Positions 1 through 4,530 of a DNA stretch of 5,234 nucleotides are shown one piece after another (position 1 is the stretch's first letter; each line of letters starts with the position of its first letter). Source of the stretch: an uncultured Bacilli bacterium (GTDB lineage: Bacteria > Bacillota_I > Bacilli_A > RF39 > UBA660); contig CANRME010000086.1 in the NCBI GenBank assembly GCA_947631655.1, positions 1 to 5,234 on the forward strand, in the 5' to 3' direction. The position numbers were made by a program, and so were the translations under genes. The notes beneath the pieces are model-generated. The model saw nothing but the letters and a program-made list of their open reading frames with translations, was not told where the DNA came from and searched no databases.

Positions 1-102
1 ATTTTTGTCTATATTTATATCCATATCAATATAATTAATACGATTAGCTTTAGCATTAATAATAAATAAAAAAGTTAATAATATTCCAAATATTTTTTTC
101 AT
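1..102 (-). CDS. N-terminal fragment of a secreted/membrane protein, probably DUF2207 family (runs off left edge)
   Basis: The frame opens at an ATG (complement of 100-102) and stays open for 34 codons to the window edge. An SD sequence AGGTGA (complement of 110-115) lies 7 nt upstream. The protein starts MKKIFGILLTFLFIINAKA, a typical signal peptide: two lysines, a hydrophobic core at about residues 4-15, and A-K-A at 17-19 as a possible signal peptidase site. It continues RINYIDMDINIDKN. That alternation of hydrophobic and acidic residues just after the signal peptide resembles the first beta strand of DUF2207 proteins, which usually have C-terminal membrane segments. DUF2207 genes are often found next to lemA, and lemA lies immediately upstream here. 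The start and signal peptide are well supported. The family name is an inference from about 15 mature residues plus context. The function of DUF2207 proteins is unknown to me beyond a membrane or envelope location. Confidence 0.6.
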   Translation of the reverse strand, partial: MKKIFGILLTFLFIINAKANRINYIDMDINIDKN

Positions 103-109
103 AATGATT

Positions 110-115
110 TCACCT
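110..115 (-). promoter_or_regulatory. Ribosome binding site of the DUF2207-like gene
   Basis: AGGTGA on the minus strand, 7 nt before the ATG at 102. It supports reading the truncated frame at the left edge as a real gene. A weak -10-like TATGAT (complement of 127-132) lies upstream, but no convincing -35 accompanies it, so the gene may depend on read-through from lemA. Confidence 0.6.
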
Positions 116-150
116 ACTATAATTTTATCATATATTTTTTAATAATATTT

Positions 151-171
151 AAAAAACTGCTATAAGCAGTT
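151..171 (-). terminator. Hairpin terminator or attenuator after lemA
   Basis: On the minus strand AACTGC, a 5-nt loop TTATA and GCAGTT form a perfect 6-bp stem (166-171 with 155-160). The T run at 156-151 starts within the stem end and continues it. It begins 3 nt past the lemA stop codon and lies before the next co-directional gene, so it probably ends or attenuates lemA transcription. The stem is short, so partial read-through into the DUF2207-like gene is likely. Confidence 0.6.
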
Positions 172-173
172 CA

Positions 174-725
174 TTAAAATTCTACTTTGACGTTTTCTCT
201 TTCTTCTTTTAAGGCTTCAAAGTAAGTTTCAGATTTAAATCCAAACATTTTAGCTACAAAATTACTAGGAAACATCATAATTTTATCATTGTATTTTAAA
301 ACAATGTCATTATAAAATTGTCTAGCATAACTAATTTTATCTTCAGTATCCTTAAGTTGTCCTTGTAAATCTAAAAAGTTAGTATTAGATTTTAATTCAG
401 GATAACTTTCTGCTAAAGCAAATAATTTAGACACAGCTTGCGTTAATTCATTAGATGCTTTCATCTCGTCTTCTTTAGTAGTAGCGGAAGCAAATGTGTT
501 TCTTGCTTTTACAACATCTTCAAAAGTACCTTTTTCATGTTTAGCATAACCTTTAACAGTTTCAACTAAGTTAGGAATTAAATCAAATCTTCTTTTTAAT
601 TGGACATCAATCTGACTCCATTCATCTCTTACCTTATTTCTTAATCCTACTAAACTATTATAAGTTCCTATAACATATAAAACTAGTAATACAACAATAG
701 CAATAACTATAATTAATGGCCACAT
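174..725 (-). CDS. lemA: LemA family membrane protein
   Basis: A 183-residue protein, the usual LemA length. Residues 1-20 form one N-terminal membrane helix (MWPLIIVIAIVVLLVLYVIG), followed by a long helical domain. Family blocks are clear: YNSLVGLRNKV at 22-32; WSQIDVQLKRRFDLIPNLVE at 36-55, then TVKGYAKHE; ALAESYPELKSNTNF at 103-117; a TEDKISYARQFYND block at 127-140; and FPSNFVAKMFGFK at 152-164. The start is fixed by a strong SD AGGAGGA 6 nt upstream. LemA proteins are anchored at the membrane with the helical bundle outside. Their biochemical role is not settled; the name comes from an epitope mimicked by the Listeria protein. Downstream on the same strand lies a DUF2207-like gene, a common partner. 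The gene is divergent from the DUF368 gene, 62 nt apart. All expected blocks are intact. Confidence 0.95.
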   Translation of the reverse strand: MWPLIIVIAIVVLLVLYVIGTYNSLVGLRNKVRDEWSQIDVQLKRRFDLIPNLVETVKGYAKHEKGTFEDVVKARNTFASATTKEDEMKASNELTQAVSKLFALAESYPELKSNTNFLDLQGQLKDTEDKISYARQFYNDIVLKYNDKIMMFPSNFVAKMFGFKSETYFEALKEERENVKVEF

Positions 726-731
726 AATTAA

Positions 732-738
732 TCCTCCT
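732..738 (-). promoter_or_regulatory. Ribosome binding site of lemA
   Basis: AGGAGGA on the minus strand, 6 nt from the ATG: a near-perfect match to the 16S anti-SD. It confirms the start whose first residues are MWPL. Confidence 0.85.
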
Positions 739-747
739 TATAAATAT

Positions 748-776
748 ATATTAACATAGAAAATATTTTAAGACAA
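748..776 (-). promoter_or_regulatory. Candidate lemA promoter
   Basis: On the minus strand, TTGTCT (776-771; 4/6 to TTGACA), a 17-nt spacer and TAATAT (753-748; 4/6 to TATAAT), preceded by TGT as an extended -10. It sits in the 62-nt gap before the divergent DUF368 gene. The geometry is right but the matches are modest in AT-rich DNA. I see no equally good promoter for the DUF368 gene in this gap. Confidence 0.35.
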
Positions 777-787
777 GGAATGTTTAT

Positions 788-1570
788 ATGAATTTTTTTA
801 TTACAGGTTTAATAGTAGGTATAGTTAGTTTAATACCAGGTATATCAGGTGGTACAATAATTATGTTAAGTAGTAAATATGAAGAAATATTAAAAGGTAT
901 AGCTAAATTAAAAATTAAAATTATAGGGAAACTTATTTTAGGAGTAATAATAGGTATTTTAGTTAGTGCTAAATTAATAGAATATTTATTTAAAATTATG
1001 CCAGTAGAGACTTTATTTTTCTTTATAGGATTACTTCTATTTTCTTTACCTAAATTAATTAAACAAGAATACAAATATTTTTCTTTTCCTTTTCTTTTAA
1101 TTGGTATGTCAATAATTTACATTACCTTTCTATTAACGCCGAGTCATTCATTAATTATTACAGAGTTCCCTACTATTACCATAACATTTTTAATTATATT
1201 TATGTTTTGTGGCGTACTTGATGGCTTTTTTACAATTCTACCAGGTATATCTGGTTCTTTAATTATGATGATTTTAGGACCATACTATTTATATAAAAGC
1301 TATTTAGCTAATATTAATTTATTAAATATAATTCCTTTAATATTTTACTTTTTTGGTGATTTATTAGGAGTTTTATTAGGTAGTAAATTATCTATTATCT
1401 TACTAAAAAAATATCGTAAAATTACGATATCTATATTAAGTGGTATGATGCTAATGAGTATCGTTTTACTAACTCCCAAAGTAAGCTATACTCCTCCATT
1501 AATAATAAGTTCTTTAGTTTCATTTATATTTAGTATCATACCCATTTTAATTATTAATAAATTAGAATAA
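788..1570 (+). CDS. DUF368 family membrane protein, PopT-type polyprenyl-phosphate transporter
   Basis: A 260-residue, very hydrophobic protein with about eight membrane segments. The DUF368 hallmark appears twice: PGISGGT at 17-23 near the N terminus, and a second copy LPGISGS at 151-157 followed by LGPYYLYKSYL. The two related Gly/Pro/Ser loops lie in the two halves of the protein, as in inverted-repeat transporters with re-entrant hairpins. FYFFGDLLGVLLGSKLS at 187-202 fits the family's C-terminal half. DUF368 proteins (PopT) were shown genetically, alongside DedA/UptA proteins, to return undecaprenyl phosphate across the membrane for wall polymer synthesis; that function is transferred here by family. 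The length is slightly short, as many family members are about 270-300 residues. The start ATG has AAGGAA 7 nt upstream. The gene is divergent from lemA and ends 3 nt from the convergent surface-protein gene. No plus-strand U-tract hairpin follows it, so its transcript probably runs into that gene as antisense. Confidence 0.9.
   Translation: MNFFITGLIVGIVSLIPGISGGTIIMLSSKYEEILKGIAKLKIKIIGKLILGVIIGILVSAKLIEYLFKIMPVETLFFFIGLLLFSLPKLIKQEYKYFSFPFLLIGMSIIYITFLLTPSHSLIITEFPTITITFLIIFMFCGVLDGFFTILPGISGSLIMMILGPYYLYKSYLANINLLNIIPLIFYFFGDLLGVLLGSKLSIILLKKYRKITISILSGMMLMSIVLLTPKVSYTPPLIISSLVSFIFSIIPILIINKLE
1405..1430 (-). terminator. Candidate terminator of the surface-protein transcript, inside the DUF368 coding sequence
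   Basis: The minus strand reads ATATCGTA, ATTT, TACGATAT (1430-1411), then six T (1410-1405). This is an 8-bp stem (9 if the loop closes further) with a tetraloop and a U tract, the form of an intrinsic terminator. It lies about 145 nt beyond the stop codon of the minus-strand surface-protein gene and is the first such structure downstream of it. On the plus strand the same bases encode residues around KKYRKIT of the DUF368 protein. The stem has only two G-C pairs, so its strength is uncertain and chance in AT-rich DNA is possible. Confidence 0.4.
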
Positions 1571-1573
1571 GAA

Positions 1574-3235
1574 TTAATCTACTCTATCTCGAGCTGTTAA
1601 GACAACCCATCCATTATAGACACCACCACTGTTACTTCCAAAACTAAATATACCACTAGTATCAGGATACCAACTAGCACCTCCACGTATCACCCATGGT
1701 GCGGACGATGTCCCAGGATAACTACCAGAACTAGTATACCAAGTGTTATAATTCTTATCTTCAATGGTAGTTGGGTTATACACTTCTCGTGTCGCATCCC
1801 CTAAATGCCCACGAAAATTACCACTAAAACTATATATATCATAATACTTAGAATCTGGTGGGGTAGTAAAGCCGGATGTACCTGGTAAAAATTTACCTGA
1901 TTCATCAACAATAATTCCCATTACTCTAGCCCATTCACCAGCTCCATGCATATCATATATGCCATATATATTATCAGTTGTTGAAGCGTGGACGCCATTT
2001 TTATTCCATTGATTAGTCGATTCGCAAGTTTCCACTGTTGTAGTAATATACTTATTTGGACCTTCGGCACTTGGATCAGCGGAACATCCAGTTATTCCCT
2101 TGGTTGTATTGTTAAACCATACTTCACATCCGCCTTCTACACATGTTTCGGCATTTATATATCTTCCATATTTGGAATTTGTTAAATATGCTACACTTCC
2201 CCAATCTATGTTTTTTAATGGATGAATGTCAACTTCTGATTTATTTAGATTATATTTGGGCGTAGTTTCTATTTTTTTGGCAAAATCAAAATACAATTTC
2301 ATTCTATGAGAATAATTAGGTGATTTGTTTGGAAGAACTATCATTTCTTCAGTAGTTTCCGTTGTAGTAAAATTAGGTCTAAATTTACCTACCCATATTC
2401 CTGGTAACTCTGTTTCTCCAAAGGTGAAAGCTGGATGAGTATACCAATTTCCATTTATGGCATTTTCACAATCTTCTCTTATTGTTCCATTTCCTTCATT
2501 AATATATTTACAACTAACATTCCCGGTACTTGTTACTCCTTTTTCAAATTTTATATTTATCATTTGTTCTTCTGCTGTTTCTCCTGCTACTGCATTAAAT
2601 AACTCATATTTATATCTTGGTATCCATACATACATTTGTAAAACATCTTCTTCAGTTATTTTTTCATTTGCTTTTAATGTCCCATCTTCTTTATAAAACT
2701 TGTTCCTTATTTGTTCATCTTCATTATCAATAAGTACTGCATTCCCCCAATTATGTTTATCATAATCATACCATTCTTTCTCTATATCTGCTATGTATAT
2801 ATTTCCTTGGTCAAAATATATTGGTATTAATCCTTGATATAATTCGGGAGCATTTGCTCCACTTTTATCTCGATAGTTTTTAGTAAAGTATATATTACAT
2901 TTATCTTCTTTATTTGTTGTTAATGTTAATTCCCATTTCTCATAATCAAATTCCCATGTACTATTATTATCACATACTACTTTATCAAAATAATATTTAC
3001 TTTTATCGGGAAATGCATCTTGTTTACTATCATCTACATATATAGCTAAATTTTTATTATTACTAAAATCATCTACAGTAGTATATATAATTTGTTTATT
3101 ATATTTTATTTGATATAATGCATAACTACTTCCTATGGCTACTATTAATAGTAATAAACATACACTTAATATTATTTTATTTTTATTTCCATGTTGAATT
3201 TTATTTAATTCTTTTTTCGGATTAAATTTACGCAT
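1574..3235 (-). CDS. Membrane-anchored surface protein with C-terminal FGE/C-type-lectin-like domain
   Basis: 553 residues. Residues 1-19 are basic, and 20-42 form one hydrophobic segment (IILSVCLLLLIVAIGSSYAL), a signal anchor or signal peptide placing the rest outside. Residues about 81-117 hold a small module with paired cysteines (C88, C113) and spaced Trp (W94, W101) ending KCNIYF, a pattern I associate with gut Firmicutes surface proteins. From 201 on, MYVWIPRYKYEL, HPAFTFGETELPGIWVGKF (267-285) and NIYGIYDMHGAGEWARVMG (422-440) mark an FGE-sulfatase/CLec-like fold; the last is the counterpart of the family's GLYDMxGNVWEW. The end, APWVIRGG (512-519) to GWVVLTARD (542-550), matches the RGGSW...GFR closing strands, with GW where GFR is usual. 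I see no FGE catalytic cysteine pair, so ligand binding is likelier than enzymology. Start: ATG with AGAGGTAGGT upstream and a strong promoter. GC is clearly raised in the C-terminal half. The exact function is not recognised. Confidence 0.85.
   Translation of the reverse strand: MRKFNPKKELNKIQHGNKNKIILSVCLLLLIVAIGSSYALYQIKYNKQIIYTTVDDFSNNKNLAIYVDDSKQDAFPDKSKYYFDKVVCDNNSTWEFDYEKWELTLTTNKEDKCNIYFTKNYRDKSGANAPELYQGLIPIYFDQGNIYIADIEKEWYDYDKHNWGNAVLIDNEDEQIRNKFYKEDGTLKANEKITEEDVLQMYVWIPRYKYELFNAVAGETAEEQMINIKFEKGVTSTGNVSCKYINEGNGTIREDCENAINGNWYTHPAFTFGETELPGIWVGKFRPNFTTTETTEEMIVLPNKSPNYSHRMKLYFDFAKKIETTPKYNLNKSEVDIHPLKNIDWGSVAYLTNSKYGRYINAETCVEGGCEVWFNNTTKGITGCSADPSAEGPNKYITTTVETCESTNQWNKNGVHASTTDNIYGIYDMHGAGEWARVMGIIVDESGKFLPGTSGFTTPPDSKYYDIYSFSGNFRGHLGDATREVYNPTTIEDKNYNTWYTSSGSYPGTSSAPWVIRGGASWYPDTSGIFSFGSNSGGVYNGWVVLTARDRVD
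1586..1696 (-). other. Putative hypervariable C-terminal segment of the surface protein (DGR variable-region-like)
   Basis: This encodes residues 514-550, the last strands and loops of the CLec-like domain, where DGR variable regions sit in known target proteins. In codons 520-545, 19 of 26 end in T or C, and all five serines use AGT. GGT, TAT, GAT, ACT and GTC are also present. These are the codons reachable from AAY by substitutions at the adenines, the DGR signature, and only one AAC and one AAT remain. AT-rich codon bias also favours third-position T, so this is suggestive only. No template repeat or reverse transcriptase is visible in the window. Confidence 0.35.
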
Positions 3236-3241
3236 ATGGTA

Positions 3242-3250
3242 CCTACCTCT
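3242..3250 (-). promoter_or_regulatory. Ribosome binding site of the surface-protein gene
   Basis: The minus strand reads AGAGGTAGG before the ATG at 3235. AGAGG lies 10 nt from the start and the second AGG lies 6 nt away, so either could pair with the anti-SD. It supports the chosen start. The leader from the predicted transcription start near 3300 is about 65 nt and shows no obvious riboswitch or leader peptide. Confidence 0.6.
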
Positions 3251-3281
3251 TTATAAATATAAACTAACTTACTTGCACATT

Positions 3282-3309
3282 TTGTCATATTTTATATTAT
3301 ATTTATAAT
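3282..3309 (+). promoter_or_regulatory. Promoter of the XRE regulator gene
   Basis: TTGTCA (3282-3287; 5/6), a 16-nt spacer and a perfect TATAAT (3304-3309) on the plus strand, about 80 nt before the regulator's ATG. Its -10 shares bases 3307-3309 with the -10 of the opposing promoter, so both cannot be occupied at once. Confidence 0.6.
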
Positions 3310-3312
3310 ATA
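3293..3312. repeat. Perfect 9-bp palindrome holding both -10 boxes
   Basis: TATATTATA (3293-3301), TT, TATAATATA (3304-3312). The right arm contains the plus-strand -10 TATAAT and, read on the other strand, the minus-strand -10 TATATT. The symmetry could serve a dimeric regulator or simply reflect two AT-rich -10 boxes lying together. Confidence 0.7.
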
Positions 3313-3335
3313 GCAAAATGGGGCATACTTGTCAA
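3307..3335 (-). promoter_or_regulatory. Strong promoter of the surface-protein gene
   Basis: On the minus strand, a perfect TTGACA (3335-3330), a 17-nt spacer and TATATT (3312-3307; 5/6), with TGC directly before it as an extended -10. This is the best sigma-A-type promoter in the window. Predicted start of transcription is near 3300, about 65 nt before the surface-protein ATG. Confidence 0.75.
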
Positions 3336-3371
3336 TGTTTTAACTAATAGCAGATTAGTAAAATTTTTTCT

Positions 3372-3380
3372 AAGAGGTGG
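3372..3380 (+). promoter_or_regulatory. Ribosome binding site that sets the XRE regulator start
   Basis: AAGAGGTGG lies 8 nt before the ATG at 3389. An in-frame GTG at 3377 falls inside this SD, so it cannot be the start; the ATG at 3389 is preferred, giving 75 residues rather than 79. Confidence 0.75.
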
Positions 3381-3388
3381 AAATAAAT

Positions 3389-3616
3389 ATGCTGAGAGCG
3401 TACAGAAAAAGATTAAAAATTTCACAAGAAGAGTTAGAAAAAAGAACTAATATTGATCGTAAAACCATCTTTAGAATAGAAAATGATTTAAACATGCCTT
3501 TATTAGATACCTTTGCTAAGCTAGTTCAAGCCTTAGAATTAACCGATGCAGAAATAGCTGAAGAAGTAAAAAAGAGTATTAGAATAGAAAAAAATAATAA
3601 GCATCTTGTTCGCTGA
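3389..3616 (+). CDS. Small XRE/Cro-CI family helix-turn-helix regulator
   Basis: A 75-residue protein that is almost wholly one HTH_3 domain. LRAYRKRLKISQEELEKRTN at 2-21 gives helix 1 and the start of the HTH. SQEELEKRTNIDRKTIFRIE (12-31) is the helix-turn-helix, with the family's typical Q13, L16 and I30-E31. LDTFAKLVQALEL forms the last core helices, and a basic tail (KKSIRIEKNNKHLVR) ends the protein. No ligand or multimerisation domain follows, as in small phage or plasmid Cro-like proteins. It is divergent from the surface-protein gene, and its promoter overlaps that gene's promoter. A role as a local regulator, and of itself, is therefore a fair inference but is not shown. It ends with tandem stops TGA TAG inside a strong hairpin. 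It could instead be a general housekeeping regulator that happens to sit here. Confidence 0.88.
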   Translation: MLRAYRKRLKISQEELEKRTNIDRKTIFRIENDLNMPLLDTFAKLVQALELTDAEIAEEVKKSIRIEKNNKHLVR

Positions 3617-3632
3617 TAGCTTATTATTTTTT
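3589..3632. terminator. Bidirectional terminator between the XRE gene and lgt
   Basis: A perfect 14-bp stem: AAAAAATAATAAGC (3589-3602) pairs with GCTTATTATTTTTT (3619-3632). The 16-nt loop can pair further (ATC with GAT) around a one-base bulge. Both strands end the stem in a T-rich tract, so it can stop the plus-strand XRE transcript and the minus-strand lgt transcript. The left arm and loop overlap the last codons and the stop of the XRE gene; the right arm ends 12 nt from the end of lgt. Confidence 0.85.
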
Positions 3633-3644
3633 GTTAGCTAATAG

Positions 3645-4460
3645 TTAATATAAAACTTTAACATTATTCTTATCATTATACAAGTCTTCAAACTTACCTT
3701 TACGACTTATTATCATTGTCATAAGAAGTCCTATAACAAATAACGCAATAGATACAAGTTGAGCTACTTTAAAACCACCTAGCATTAACGAATCCGTTCT
3801 AAGTCCTTCAATAAAGAATCTTCCTACACCATACCACATCATATATACTGCTGTAGTTTGACCTACTTTTGTATATTTAAGTCTTCTAACAATTAATAAT
3901 ATAATAAATCCTAATAAACACCATAAAGATTCATAATAAAATGTTGGATGATAATAAATATTACCTATTCTCATACCTTCTATAACAAAATTAGGTATTA
4001 TTTTTAAATTTTTTAAAGTACTTAGTGCTACTCTTACTCCATACGCTTCTTGATTAAAAAAGTTTCCCCATCTTCCTATTGCTTGCGCAATAATTAATCC
4101 TGGTACTACTAAATCTGTCATTAAAGTAAGTCTTACTTTATATTTTTTACAATATACATACATCGTAAGAAGTCCTGCTATAATCCCCCCATGGATAGCA
4201 AGCCCACCTTCCCATATTTTAAATATATCTATTAAATGATCTTTATATAAATCAAACCTAAATATAACATAATAAAGTCTAGCTCCTAATATTCCAAAAA
4301 TAATTACCCAAAAAGCTAAATTAAATATAAAATCATTACTAATACCCATTCTTTTAGCTTCTCTGCTTACTAAGAAATAACATACTGATACTCCTACTAT
4401 AATTAATAAAGTATACCAATGCATACTAAAACTACCTATCGTAAAAGCTACACTATCCAT
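3645..4460 (-). CDS. lgt: Phosphatidylglycerol:prolipoprotein diacylglyceryl transferase
   Basis: Transfers the diacylglyceryl group from phosphatidylglycerol to the lipobox cysteine of prolipoproteins, the first step of lipoprotein maturation in the plasma membrane. At 271 residues it has normal length with about seven membrane segments. The Lgt signature is intact as GRWGNFFNQEAYG at 129-141 (essential Arg at R130, Asn at N133). GGLAIHGG at 85-92 carries the conserved His (H90), GARLYYVIF lies at 59-67, HPTFYYES at 171-178, and YGVGRFFIEGLRTD at 210-223 holds the C-terminal conserved Arg/Glu pair (R214, E218). The ATG is preceded by AGGAG (complement of 4469-4473) with an 8-nt gap. It lies 48 nt downstream of uvrA on the same strand, past a terminator. 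In B. subtilis-type genomes hprK precedes lgt; it is absent here. Confidence 0.97.
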   Translation of the reverse strand: MDSVAFTIGSFSMHWYTLLIIVGVSVCYFLVSREAKRMGISNDFIFNLAFWVIIFGILGARLYYVIFRFDLYKDHLIDIFKIWEGGLAIHGGIIAGLLTMYVYCKKYKVRLTLMTDLVVPGLIIAQAIGRWGNFFNQEAYGVRVALSTLKNLKIIPNFVIEGMRIGNIYYHPTFYYESLWCLLGFIILLIVRRLKYTKVGQTTAVYMMWYGVGRFFIEGLRTDSLMLGGFKVAQLVSIALFVIGLLMTMIISRKGKFEDLYNDKNNVKVLY

Positions 4461-4479
4461 ATAATCATCTCCTAATTTT

Positions 4480-4508
4480 AGTATAACAAAAAAAGAAAGT
4501 ATTATCTA
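4480..4508 (-). promoter_or_regulatory. Weak candidate lgt promoter overlapping the uvrA terminator
   Basis: On the minus strand TAGATA (4508-4503; 4/6), a 17-nt spacer and TATACT (4485-4480; 5/6) with TGT as an extended -10. It would start transcription almost at the lgt SD, giving a leader of only about 13 nt, which lowers my trust. If it is false, lgt depends on read-through from uvrA. Confidence 0.25.
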
Positions 4509-4530
4509 CTACTTATTTAACACTTTCTTT
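4488..4530 (-). terminator. Terminator after uvrA
   Basis: On the minus strand GAAAGTGTTA (4527-4518) pairs with TAATACTTTC (4504-4495), a 10-bp stem with one G-U pair that A-U pairs extend to 13. The loop is 13 nt, followed by seven T (4494-4488). The upstream arm lies in the last codons of uvrA and the stop TAG is in the loop. The form is a classical intrinsic terminator, so uvrA and lgt are probably only partly co-transcribed. Confidence 0.8.

Noticed and set aside
784..1074. 96-codon open frame on the minus strand
   Set aside because: It is antisense to the well-recognised N-terminal half of the DUF368 gene, with low-complexity Ile/Asn/Pro content and no SD. Open by AT-rich bias.
1916..1972. 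Active formylglycine-generating enzyme
   Set aside because: The GLYDMxGNVWEW-like motif is present as GIYDMHGAGEWARVMG, but I do not see the catalytic cysteine pair or the usual GFR ending, so the fold rather than the activity is called.
1988..2185. 65-codon open frame on the plus strand
   Set aside because: Antisense to the surface-protein gene; no family pattern and no plausible SD at its start.
2457..2696. 79-codon open frame on the plus strand
   Set aside because: Antisense to the surface-protein gene; hydrophobic and Ser/Phe-rich only because the opposite strand encodes Lys/Glu/Asn-rich protein.
3377..3388. GTG start at 3377 for the XRE protein
   Set aside because: The GTG lies within the SD AAGAGGTGG, which is correctly spaced for the ATG at 3389, and the HTH fold needs no extra residues.
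3236..3388. tRNA, riboswitch or small RNA in the regulatory gap
   Set aside because: No cloverleaf, known aptamer core or GC-rich helices; the 153-nt gap is explained by two promoters, palindromic elements and two SD sites.
1574..3616. Complete DGR cassette in the window
   Set aside because: No reverse transcriptase, accessory avd-like gene or adenine-rich template repeat is visible on either strand; only the possible target gene is present.
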